From: Euryodendron excelsum
Lineage: Eukaryota; Streptophyta; Magnoliopsida; Ericales; Pentaphylacaceae
Assembly (NCBI GenBank): GCA_033060915.1
Contig: CM065378.1
Coordinates: 8,936,001 to 9,000,000 of the forward strand
Direction of reading: 5' to 3'
DNA length: 64,000 nucleotides
This document shows positions 47,388-59,135 of the stretch, in pieces. The number at the start of each line of letters is the position of its first letter. Within the stretch, counting starts at the first letter, position 1. The notes under the pieces were generated by a model, which ran no database searches, was not told the origin of the DNA, and saw only the letters and a list, made by a program, of their open reading frames with translations. The translations under genes and the position numbers were made by a program.

Positions 47388-50300
47388 TTAGTCCTTGGGG
47401 CGTGCTAACCATAAAGAACTGAGGGCTCGTAAACACGACATGTAATCACTGATAACGAGAAGCGCACGAGCTGCTTGACGAGTGGTCAAAATCCGATGGA
47501 TTTGTTGCAAAGTTTGTTGCCTCAGAAGGTCAGCCTAAAAAAGAGGAAAAGATACAATTCATACCTTCCTATGTCAGGAGCAAAGATAAATATGTCTACA
47601 AGAACAATATATAAATTCTAACAGTTCTACCTGATAAAGGAAGTTCTCAAGTGTGGCAAGCTTGCCCATTGCAATTGCCATTTGTCCCATGTAGTTGGCT
47701 ACATTTCCCGAACCAGTAGGACCCAGAGAGTTGGAGGATAACGTCTCTACAAGGGATTGTTGTAAAGCTTCCATCCCTTGAGACAAGGCATCCTCGGCCT
47801 GTTGGGAGGATTGCTGCAGATTACATATGCCCATCAGCTGCTGATCTGTCAATGGTTCAAGATGGTTCCCAAGAATCTGAAACTTGAAAAGATTATAAAT
47901 AAATGCAAATCACAATACTTGATTACCACAGGCAGGAGGGATTAAGAGAAAAATGGCTCGGAAATAACCTTGAGAAGTTCAGATGAGCGAAATCCGCCCA
48001 ACCACATGAAACACCTCTCAGCAGGAGTTTTCCACATGCCAGAGAGCATGTGAAATACATCAGTTTTTGCACCAATGCCCTTTAGCCTGAATATTTCATC
48101 GAAATGTGACATTACTCCGTCAACGAGAAGGCGCAGTTCATTATCACCCACGTGAGAATTTACAGCTGATCTCAGATCATCAATCAACCGTCGATGTTCA
48201 CCAAGCCAGCGTGCATAATCCATGTCAAATGCCAAGGCCCCTGTATGTATTCCATATAAAAAAAAAAATATACAATTTCAACAATTTCGAGTAATCTAAA
48301 TACCACCTAGAAATTAATTTGATGCATGGTGAACTGGGAAATCTTGTTTAGGGTGTGAACGTGTAACTTTTCCCACTTGAAGTTGAGCATACCTGCATTG
48401 GTTTTGCAAACAGAACTGAACTCAAAAAGTTCTGATAATCACATCATAGGTATAAAGTCTTACAACTTCTCTCATTCACGGGGACCAAAGATAAACAAAA
48501 GGTATCCCAAAAATATTACAGGACTAACCAGGAGTTTTTTTGATCTTGCTCTACCGTTCATATTACAATAAATATAGGTTGTGATTGAGTTAAAAGCATG
48601 CTACTGGCCGACAAAGCATTACAGAAAGTTAACTATTTTTTCTATCAAAAACATCAAACAAGACCCCTCAAACTTTAATTAACTAATGTGGGCGACCTCG
48701 ACGGTCATGGGTGTATGTATACCATTTGAGAAGTATGACAACTACTCGACGATTATCGAACCAAGTAAAGAGTGGAAAGGAAAGGATCAATGGCAGCACA
48801 AGAGAAAAAGAGAGAGTAGAGAACCAAGAGAGTCTTGATGGACTTATGGACTGATAGTCATTTGTTGTCTCTTGACAACTTGATGGAGCAATGATCTGAT
48901 TCATATTAGGAGGGGCAAAGGCCTCTATATAGGCAACCAAGTGTTAGGGAAGGGGCAACGCATGATGAGATGTCCCTTTCATCCTCAGACGATCAGCCTT
49001 ACATCCGGAATCCTGCTAAGGTAGATGGGATACTCTGAATGCAGAGTTAACCTTGGACATTAAATGCCTCTCTCTTCCTAGGTGAGGTTGTTGGAGCATT
49101 TTGGAGGATCTCTCTCTCATTGTGGCAGGTTATGGAGATCCCTCTAAGGAGAGGGATTGGCACCTTGACGATCCCATGAATCCTAACTTTCAAACCACAA
49201 GTCCATATTGGTTGGTCTAGTATGGAAGGTTATGGCTAACTAGAGAGATGCCATGACTTATACTTGGTGGATCTTTGAATTTTGCTCAAGACTCAAGGAT
49301 TGGAGTTGCTAGAGGATGTATCCTAAGGATCCCTGAGTTTTATAGGATCTTTTGAGAGGACCCTTGGAGGTGATATGTCAAACCACCTAGGTTATGATCC
49401 ATGTACCTACATTAGCCCCCGCACACGTGCTCGTACGGCAGAAAATACGTGAATAGACAATTGCTCTAGAGATTCTTGTATGATGTGGCGATGTCTTGTC
49501 AAGGTTGACAGAGGTGATGGCATGCTTGGCCTTGTAGGCTAGGACCTATGTACCTATAACTAATAAACTTCATTTAACATCTTTACATGTAAAATGCACA
49601 TCAAACTATACGCATTTCCCTTAAATCTATGGTAAGGGACTCTTCTCAATTCATGAAGGACCCGTTTGCCTAACACGTCATAGTGAACATGCATCCAACT
49701 AGTATGTCTAAATATAATTGTGTCCTCATATTCTTAGACATGAAAATTAGATGAATCTGACACTTAGCACATACTTGCATGACACTTGTACCTGAGTCCA
49801 TGTAACTTAGCCTTAAAAAGGGTAATTATAAAGGGATTTATAAAGCAAGCCCTGTCCAGTTCTCAAGAACTTTCTAGGACAATATCAGATCTAGTGTAGA
49901 ATGTAGATATATGTTTTGCATTTTATCAGAATTCTATGTAACTGAAGTTTAGATTCTAGAATTAGGGATTTCAATACCACATTGGTGATCCTAAATCGTT
50001 GAGCAAAGTCCTACGGCATTTATTTTCACAACAGATCCCAGAACCTCTGCAACACTAGTCCCCAACGAGTAAAAACGCAGACCAATGCATCGTTGGAACA
50101 AACACTTAAAATGTCCTAAAAGCACCTTAGGTTACATCCAGGGCTCACTGAAGCAAAAGCTAGGAGAGTATCGTAGGTGAAGATTTCTCACAAATTATAT
50201 TCTCAATCTACAAATTGGTAGAGTGAAACAGAGGACCAGCTGAACAATTTGATGAAATCTCCAAAACAATTCCATCTAGTTCTATCATCAGCCCATGACA

Positions 50301-51143
50301 AATATGAACACAATTGGAGACTGAGGGCAACCCATTTCAGATCCTTGGTCCTTTGATCCTTTTGAATAACTTTGAACTCCTACTCACAAGAAATGAGAGC
50401 CTAAACATCAAAAGTCCTATGCGTGCTGTTCGCATACACTAAAACCTTTCCAGCCATTAGATCTTCGAGAAACTCTCCATTCAAATATTTTCAAAATTCT
50501 TATCTGTGCTGTTCGCATACTACTGAAACCTATCTAGCTATTAAATCATTGAGAAACTCTAAATTCCTTGGATACAAGGCATACACCATTTGTAATTTGC
50601 ATATGTTGTTAGGTTTGTCTTCAGTACAATAATTAGCCATCAAGACAATATTAATTTTCCTCCTCATCCTATAAGCACTTAACTTAAGAAGGTCATCTAA
50701 CAAACCACCATTGCAGTGGGAGATATTCTAGTTGGCTTCAATAACCATTCCACTTGGCTTCAATCATGTATATGTATAGATACCTAAACATAGATAGCAT
50801 CATATATGCACAAATTGACACATGATCGAGCTCTGGCATCTCTATTTAATAAAGATTTACCTTTTTATATCTTCTCCTATTACTTGTCAAAGCAAAAGAT
50901 TCTTGGGTAAATTACAGTTACCTCCCTTGAGGTATCTAACAATGACAGAGAGTTCCATCTAGGTTTCTGAAATGACATTGATCTCTCTTGTCAGAGTTGT
51001 CAGCTAACGATGACTAACGAAAAATAGACATTTATCCTTTTACCCTTTTACAAAATTGTTTTCCAATGCTATATTCACAACCATTCAACCCAAATTATTG
51101 TTCTATCATTGTAGCCAAACAATCACAAACTCCATCTCCTTCT

Positions 51144-51196
<53 letters not shown>

Positions 51197-51264
51197 GACA
51201 CCACCAACCTCCCCCACCAGATCAGGCACCCAAGCTCATCCCCACCCCATAGCCACCTATGCTA

Positions 51265-51312
<48 letters not shown>

Positions 51313-54300
51313 TCAATGCCCAAACCACCAAGTCACCATCTTTCTCTCTCCTCCAACTCCAACTATAACCCAAGCAAACCACCACCTCCACCTCCTTCTC
51401 TTCTGCCTCTTTTGTGCACTCCACATAGCATTAAGTAATGATGGGATTCAATTATTTTGAGTATTTGCAGTTAGAAGTGGTGGGGACATGGCTATTATGG
51501 CAACAGCAACGACAAGTACAAACTTTGACCATGACCACCAGGGGGACAAGGACGATGAGTGTGTCTCTCTTGGAGCCCTTTCTCCATCGTCACCCACCGC
51601 TGAACCACCATCACACTCCCAATGATTGTCTTGCTGCCCACACCATCAAATTGTGACCCTTTCTCTTTTCGATCTCTCCACCCTCCTCCTCCACCATCAC
51701 CGACCACCACCTATTTCAATCTCTTTTCAATTGCCTTTATAACTCCGCGGGTATCTCCATCACACCGACCCACCACACCCAACCACCAACACCAAAACTA
51801 GAGACCACCACCAACTCCTTCTTGGCTCCTTTTTTGTGAAATCCACAACCCACAGACCAATTTCTCCCTTTTAATTTTTTATATAAACATATATTTATAT
51901 ATACAATTATACATATATGTATATAATATAATATAGTATATAAATATATGCATGTTTGTATGCATGTATGTATTTATACCCCCAAAATCGATGGTTCGTC
52001 ATTTAACGATGTACGGGCAGTGGAGGAAATAAAAGGAAAGTGTGTGTGTGTGTGTGTGTGTGTGTTGGCCGAGAAAGGAGGAATTGAACACACCCCCATT
52101 TCTTTATCTACAACTATCAACCGATGAGGAGGGTTGGGTTTAGGGCCAGAGATGGAGGAATGAGGAAGAGCAGAAGAAAGGGGTAGGCCAAGAAGAAGTA
52201 GAGGGAAGAAGATGTGGTGTGGGCTCTCAAGTGAAGTGGAGAAAAGGGGTGGCAGGTTGGCGGTGTTTTTGTAGAGAGAGGGGGGGGGGGGGGGGGAGGG
52301 GGGGGGGAGATGGTGGTGGTGATGGTGTTTTAGTGGTGGTCTCGGTGGTTGTAACTGGAGACTGGTTATGGGGTTAAGGAAGAGATGGAGTGTTTGGTTG
52401 TAGTGATAGTGTTACGTGGAGTTTGATTGGTTTTGGGTATGTTAGTTTGTGTTGTGTAAACCAATTATGATGTGGCAGATTTTAATCGGTGAATAAGAGA
52501 GTAGGGTAGTTTATATTTAATTATATAAAATTAACACAAATTAAATTGTATTCTACAAGGGCAAAATTGATACTTTAAAATTTTTAAATGCTAACATCAC
52601 ATTTTTCCTTCAATCTTATTAACTGTCCATTAATGGGGGAGGTCTCTGCATATTGTCAAATAAAGTAAGGGAATTCAGTGTCATTTCAGAAATCAAAAGG
52701 AAAGTTTCTGTCATTGTCAGTAACTTAGGGGAGGTCATTGCAATTTACCCAAGATTCTTTTACATGAATGAGACTCATTGCATCAGATTGCATCAAAAGG
52801 TTACAAAAACAATGACAAGCTCAGCTCTACCACATAATGAAGTTCCCAACAATGATGGCAAGAGTGATACTATGACAACACTAGTAAAATGTGTGAGATA
52901 TTCCATGTTAGAAAATTTTCTTCATACTCATCAGGATCTCAATAGAAACCAAAAGGGTGACTGACCCAATAGAAACCAAAAGGGTGACTGACCAATTAAT
53001 CTGGTAGTTGCCTAATAACTAAATACATTGAAAAGATAAACAACACATTATATTTGAGAGGCTAAATTACACTAACCTCTCTTGAGGTATCTGACAATGA
53101 TAGACATTACCCTTGTAGTTTAAAAAATTACACTAACCTCCCTTTTGCTTTAATTGTCAGATACAGATTCCCCTTTCTGTCAAGACATTGTTCCTAACGG
53201 TGACGGAAAATAATGAAATCAGCTTATGTCATCCTAATAATATTTTGAAATACCAATCTTACCCTTATAACAAAAAAAAATAAAAATGTAAAACATATAA
53301 CTTTTACCACTACAAATCATAAGCTACCACATCATTAGTTCAACCTCACTAAAACAACACCCTATCTTAACCTACCAGTCGGGGAGTCAGTCATTTACAA
53401 ACAAATTTGAGTGTTATACATTGGATTTAAGTATCATGCATTAAAGTGAGTGGAGTGATTTGCAAAATTGTTTCACCACCTGCTCTTCTACCCTTCTTCC
53501 TCTTCCTCAAACTAACAAATAACCCATTAATCCCATAACCCATTGCATCATATATATATATATACACATACGTACATCTATAGCAGCTAACCCACTACCG
53601 CCAACCCCTCCCCCGCCCGTCATCACCAACAACCACTCCCCCACCACCCCTATCGGCCACTCGTCCTTTGTTCGCATAACTCGCATAACCCACCATTTGA
53701 GCTCAACAGCTTCGTGACTTCTGAGCCACCGACGCTTTCTTCAATTCCACTGCCATGCAACATCACAATCAAAGTTGGTTTGTGAATTGGGTCTGCTATG
53801 TGATAGCCGTTGCACATCCCTTCGATGTGACCCCCATCACTACCATGGCCGAACTTCCCCACCAATAGTCGAACCACCATCGTCCTTCCTTAGCCGACAT
53901 CGTCAACAATGAGGACAATGAAAGACTCAATTATTGAAAGCTTACCATCAACGATGTTTGTGTCTTGAGAAATCAACAATGGAGGGGAAAATAAGTTTAC
54001 CCAAAAGAGAGGCGGATGAGAGAGAGAGAGAGAGAGAGAGAGCAGGCGGTGATGGAATGGGAGAGAGATCAGCAAGGCATTTTGGTGATCTGTAGTTGTT
54101 GGGCCGAGATTGGACAGTGGGCAGCAACAGAAATGGTGGCCATTGCTTCTGACTGAGAGAGTTTTGGTAAAGGTGGGGTTGCGGAGGAGTAAGTGTTGGG
54201 TAATGGGTTAGCTGGTTTAGGCCCTTTAAGGTTTAGTAGAAGATGGTGGTGAAGATGAGATGGCAGCCTATGATTTGAAGATGCAAAAGAAATTGTTGAT

Positions 54301-57300
54301 TTTTTAAAGTCAACTAGGGGTAGAATAGTAAAAAAGCCATTCACTGTTAACAGAGTTTGAGAGAAAGAAAAGACGGGGGAGGTCATTGTCATTTCATAAA
54401 TCACAAGGGAGCTCTCTATTATTGTCAGATACCTCAAGAGAGGTTAGTGTAATTCACCCTATATGAGAATCCTTTTAGACTCAAAACCAGAATTTTTACA
54501 GCAATGGTTCATTTGCCATGGAAATTATAACTCATGTCACCATAACACCAAGGCCTAAAGTCTGCCAGCATCGAAAAGATATGCATGTAAATTTGCTTTA
54601 CCATTACCGCCTATTGAGTAACTCTGATCTCCAGATAATCCAGTTGAAATAAAAATACCCTGCAGTAAAATGACAACATTCAAAAACAATTTTTAAAAAA
54701 CTAAATTGTATATTGGCAACAAGAAAGAAAAGCCAACTAAATGCAATGCAAAAAATTATCACCAATATAATTTAAAAGGAAAAAAAAAACTAGAATGAAC
54801 CCAAAAAAAGTACATTGTGAAACGGGATTACTAGAGCAAGTAAAATATATAGTTCACAGCATCAAATACAGATATTTGTATAATATATATCCAATTACCT
54901 TATTTAAGTTGCTACCACAGTTGAATATAACAATTCTGCATAGAACATCATCTTAAAATTTTCATAACTCAGACAAAAATGTATAAGTATATATTCACCT
55001 TAATTACCAGAAGATTCCTTATAAATAAATTTCTATGCAGTTTTACACAAGATTTTAAGAAAGGAAGGATTTTCCTTAAAATATTTATTATTAGTACTGC
55101 CAATTAAATCTATTATTACTATTTTTTTCTTTTTTGAATGTACCATCATTGATTGCACTATCACCCGAGTTATGCATTCGCCTCTTAAGTGACTTTAGAT
55201 TTAACTTTCAGAGCATAAATTGGGGTTAATCCTTACCAACACTAATACAAATCATGCAACATATCTAGTTTTGGTCAACACTAAAAGAGACACTGCGTTG
55301 GATACCAAATAACAAAACACACATGCACACAGAGAGAGGACCTGCTGATGTGCTCGTTGAAGCTCCTGCTCCAGTTGCGTAAGCTTCAGCCGACTCTTCT
55401 CCAGCTGTTGAACATATGCCTATCCAAAACCAAAACCAAAACCAAAACCAGTGAATGATTCCACATGCTTAATATGTCAAACCAAAATAATGCACTAACA
55501 AAAGCAAGTACGGCAGAAAATCATCAAAATTCAAGATATGACAGCTATCAAGTACTTAGCATCATATTATATATCTATCCAAAGTAAAGTAATACTCATG
55601 GAAACAAAAATTTATACGATACTTGGGTTATTTAACAATTTTTCATTCAAATCCTTCACTAAACGAGCATTTGATCAAACAAAGATAAAACCACAAAGGA
55701 AAGGAAAACAAGCACAAATAGATTGAGAAGTATTAACTGAAACATTTTAGGTTATACTCCATCTAGTAGGGACACTATGGAGCAGACTTTTTGACATCTT
55801 ATAGTATTGTCCTTGATAAGGTGGCAACTTTTAGTTAGATGAATTTCCAAATTTAGTGCTTGTCTAACAAAGTGAGATGCAAGATACAGCCTAAATGAGT
55901 ACATGCATCTTCAGTTATAGTTCTGAGGTGCCAAGAACATTAATCTAGGCACAAATAGATCAATGTAAATGACAGTAGTGCAAGCTAGATATATTGATTT
56001 AAGCCATTTGAGCAGTGAAAGCTCAAATTCAGGTACTTAAGATCCAAAATACTAATATATATATATATATATATATGTATCCTCTTATAAGGACTATAGA
56101 TAAGAAACAAAGAATGAAATGCATTACTTTCTTCCTTAGTCTACTTTTCCGAGCAGCTTCTCGATTCTGAGCCAGTCGACGAATGGTCTGCAATAAAATT
56201 AGCAAAACAACATAAGCTAAACATTCAGACACAAAACTAAATAATGTAACCAACTACCACTACAGTAAGATCCTGTCAACAACCTTCTGGTCTCCTGTTC
56301 TTCTCTTGGATTGATCCATTGAATCCGCGACTACAAGTGCTCCATGCTGACCTACATGAGACTGTTCCACAATAAAAAACTGCCATCAGGACTCCTATCC
56401 TAGTAAAACTTTGTGGCCAATGAGAGCTCATTCATTAACTGTTATATAGACACCAATACCACCACATTGCATTATTGATTTCCTTTGAGAGGTAAACTCT
56501 TGAATTCTCAATAAATTTCAATCTGAATTTTTCTGTTGCAATTTGAGTAGATCGATCAAATATGATCTGAATGAGCTAATGTTGCTTTGACAATTACAGG
56601 TATTGGCACCACATGTTTACCATATATCCCATCCCTAGTATCTTCTCATCATCATGACCAAATATGACCAAATATACAGAGTTTACAAAATCTGATTAGT
56701 GTTCAAACAAAATATGATCGCAAAGCATAACAAAGCTCTGTATTGGCTTGCAGCTTAATTCAGTAACTTGCAATTCCATAACCATAGTACCAGATGAAAC
56801 AGATCATTACACACAACATAATAGATGTTTAAATGATCAATGAAATGCTAATTTATGGTCCCATAATGTGAGGAATCTTTTGGTCACTATATGGGTACAA
56901 GTGGAAGACAAAAGCTATGAAATGAGGTGAGAAACAGAGAGAGACCTGGGTTTTATCATCAGTGTCAACATCAGTGGAAGTGTCAGTCTGTTGGCTATTG
57001 TCTCCCATTCCAGAATCACCCCAGTTCTCAAAATTCCCATTTCCCAAAGACCCACCACCACCACCCACCATTGCAGTGCCCTTCTGCAAAATGAACTGTC
57101 CTGTTTCCACCCCTGTTCCCGTTGAACCCATTTCCGACGACGAAATGTTCTGCAGACACCAACACAGCACAAATTGAAGCAGAAAATATGCATGTCCAAT
57201 ACATACACACACACACACACACATATATATAATAGAGAGAGAGAGAGAGAGGGGTTGGTGGGTAGGGATGAAATACGGTGTTGAGGCCCCCAAACTGCAA

Positions 57301-57751
57301 GTTATTGGAAACAAGTACAACAGAAACATTGCTTGACTTCATATTGTATATGGAGCCTGCAAAGAATTTTAAAGAAAACAAAGAAAGTACTGTTAGGAGC
57401 AGTTAGAGAAAGAGGAAGCTTAGAGAGCGAGAGAGAGAGCATACTTCGGCTTAAATCAACAGCATCTTCCTGATGAAACCCAGCGGATTGTTGAAGCTCC
57501 CCAAGATCCGCAAAACGCGTCTGGTTTCGGCCATTTTCATCACCTCCGTTTCACAGCAACAACAAAAAAGACTCTCAAAATCAAAACCAACCTCATATAC
57601 AAACACACGTGTATATATATATATATGCAAGTATAGATGGCGGAAGCCTGAAGGGAGAGCAAATTAAAGGTCCCAACCTCAAGTAGAAGGGGGGATGGCA
57701 ATACATATCGGAGTTAGTAGGAGGAGCTGACACTGCTTTGAAGCTCTGCAT
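47388..57751 (-). CDS. PAN: TGA-class bZIP transcription factor, PERIANTHIA-like, 11 exons
   Basis: Exons, 5' to 3' on the minus strand: 57678-57751, 57445-57543, 57277-57356, 56946-57149, 56284-56361, 56128-56187, 55342-55419, 54602-54659, 47969-48240, 47631-47876 and 47388-47534 (TAA at 47388-47390). About 464 residues. The basic region is NREAARKSR (exon 6); the zipper has leucines seven apart in QQLEKSRLKLTQLEQEL (exon 7). The C-terminal DOG1/TGA domain includes DVFHMLSGMWKTPAER, LQQSSQQAEDALSQGM and a terminal LSSLWLARP. The N-terminus MQSFK, the GQFILQKGT segment and DNSQQTDTSTDVDTDD point to PERIANTHIA rather than TGA1-7 or TGA9/10. Known PERIANTHIA acts in the nucleus of floral meristems, binds TGACG-type sites and affects AGAMOUS expression and floral organ number. 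All junctions are in phase except exon 1/2, where the best GT and AG leave a one-base conflict. Confidence 0.9.
48687..49558. mobile_element. Solo LTR (family A, copy 2) in the large intron of the PAN-like gene
   Basis: This 872-bp unit starts TGTGGGCGACC and ends GTACCTATA (the final CA has become TA). It has a 5-bp duplication actaa at 48682-48686 and 49559-49563. It aligns with 11952-12783 from the first bases (CATGGGTGTATGT, GAAGTATGACA, GATCAATGGCA). It carries about 160 extra bases near its end after an internal GTACCTACA. Confidence 0.75.
49564..50904. other. Intron sequence of the PAN-like gene; short tandem duplication
   Basis: No exon is seen. A 15-bp word, GTGCTGTTCGCATAC, appears twice (about 50423-50437 and 50506-50520). 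Each copy is followed by related text (ACTAAAACCTTTCCAGCCATTAGATC versus its variant), so about 85 bp has been tandemly duplicated and has diverged. Confidence 0.6.
51148..51312. repeat. Two (CT)n microsatellites (51148-51193 and 51265-51312)
   Basis: Two long CT tracts inside the Mutator-like element. They cause Ser/Leu-rich pseudo-frames of 100-134 codons, which are not genes. Confidence 0.9.
52040..52065. repeat. (TG)n microsatellite
   Basis: Perfect TG run of about 26 bp inside the Mutator-like element. Confidence 0.9.
52280..52307. repeat. Poly-G run with a single interruption
   Basis: About 28 bp of nearly pure G. This is a likely site of sequencing error or structural instability (G-quadruplex-capable). 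Confidence 0.85.
53060..54459. mobile_element. Mutator-like element (non-autonomous), copy 2, in the PAN-like intron
   Basis: A 1,400-bp element with ends GGCTAAATTACACTAACCTC and complement GGGTGAATTACACTAACCTC, continuing CTTGAGGTATCTGACAAT on both sides. It is flanked by tatttgaga (53051-53059) and tatatgaga (54460-54468), a 9-bp duplication with one mismatch. No transposase. It is from the same family as 50905-52750, only 300 bp away. A GA run lies at 54018-54042. Confidence 0.8.
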
Positions 57752-58500
57752 CTCTCTTTATACTTCTCTCTCTCTATATATATATAATATATACACGTAT
57801 ACTCCTCCTTCCAAAACCAGAAGAGGAAAAAGGAAGAAGCTTTATGAGAGACAGAGCAAATCTTAAGCTATCTTTTTGTAGAGAAGATATGTGGCGTATC
57901 AGTACGGCCTCCTTTTAATTTTTTCATTATTGTTCTTCTGACCGTGACCTGACCTTTGAGGGCATTTTAGTTTCCCAATACCTACGCCGAGACTCCAATA
58001 CCAAAGAAGTTCTCTCTCACGCTCTCTATAGTCTTATTATGTGTTATGGCCATATTTGTTTGAGGCTAACGGTTGGAGAGTAGGAGATGAAATTCAGTAA
58101 TCGAAAAAATTTATATTTAATAATTAAAAAAAAGTTATGAACTTTTGAAATAAGAGATATGTAATATTATAAAAAGATTTGTATCTCTTTTTTGAAATAA
58201 AATAGAATTTTTATTTTTTATATTTTTATTTTATTATTTTAATAATAAGTTAATATAATATTATATAAATATATTATAATATGATATTGTATTAATATTA
58301 ATTTTATGATAAATAAAATAATAATATAATATTAATTATTCTATTTTTTATCACATTTTAACCAAACATAGTATAAGTAATTTCTCGTTACATCATTGTA
58401 TTATTTATTATTCATCATCACTTTTTAATTACACAATATTACTTATTTTTTATTTTATAATCCTGCAAATAAACGGGTTTTAGTTTTAACATTTATTTTG
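57752..58500. other. Upstream region of the PAN-like gene
   Basis: Upstream of the bZIP start codon the minus strand carries (AT)n and GA-rich sequence (57752-57800), then unremarkable sequence to about 58050, then very AT-rich sequence. TATA-like words are too many to choose one. No coding sequence is seen. Confidence 0.4.
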
Positions 58501-58765
58501 ATTTGATTTGATTCTCTCTCTCCATAATCTATATATATTTTTCCCTGAGCGTTTGGGTCCTCCAGGCTTCTTCCGGAGAGAAGTAGAGTGAGGTCACGTG
58601 ACACGTGATCCGGTGAAACTTTGAAAAATTCTGTTCTCATAAAAAAGTTATACAAAAAATCTCATTAAAAATATGACATGTAATTAACATGTTATAAAAT
58701 TAAAGAAATGTAAAATAGGCAAAATAATCAAATATAATATATAATAAAATTAGTTCTTCTGAAAC

Positions 58766-59135
58766 TGTCAACTAATAATTATATAGTTTTTTAGAACTAT
58801 TAGGGATAGATTTTCCTGATCACTTAAGAGAAATAGATCTTCTTAATCACTCAATACTTTATTTTTATCATAAAACAAAACATAAAATACAACTTAAACT
58901 AAAAGATTTTACTTACACTCTTTACTTTCTTCTCTCTTCTCTATTTTCTCTCTTCTTCTTTTTTTCTCTCTTTTCTTCTTTCTCTCTTCTTACTCTTTTT
59001 TTTTCGCTCTTTCTCTCTTTCTCCAGCTCTATATATAAACGAAAAAAACATACAGTATTGGGAGAAAAACGTTAGTGCTTACGTTATGGTTTGAAAAAGT
59101 CATCCATGAATAATGTTTTCACTATTTTCATAACA
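58766..59135 (-). repeat. Candidate 3' LTR of the second copia element
   Basis: On the minus strand the LTR begins TGTTATGAAAATAGTG right after a purine tract (AGGGAGAA at about 59136-59143). It contains a TATATATAGAG promoter-like word near 59030. The lower boundary is a guess (a TG at 58766); no target duplication was confirmed. Confidence 0.5.

Larger units (their letters stand above)
50905..52750. mobile_element. Mutator-like element (non-autonomous), copy 1, in the PAN-like intron
   Basis: A 1,846-bp element whose ends are inverted repeats (GGGTAAATTACAGTTACCTC versus complement GGGTAAATTGCAATGACCTC, continuing with TGACAATGACAGA). It is flanked by an exact 9-bp duplication, aagattctt, at 50896-50904 and 52751-52759. 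Nine bp is the Mutator-type signature. It contains two CT tracts, a GT tract and a G-run but no transposase. Subterminal sequences match the neighbour at 53060-54459. Confidence 0.82.

Noticed and set aside
51056..51460. 134- and 100-codon Ser/Leu-rich open frames
   Set aside because: They are created by two long CT microsatellites inside a Mutator-like element.
56853..57381. Long minus-strand frames of 101-158 codons
   Set aside because: They are read-through of exons 3 and 4 of the PAN-like gene into introns, or shifted frames of those exons; the splice sites define the real coding parts.
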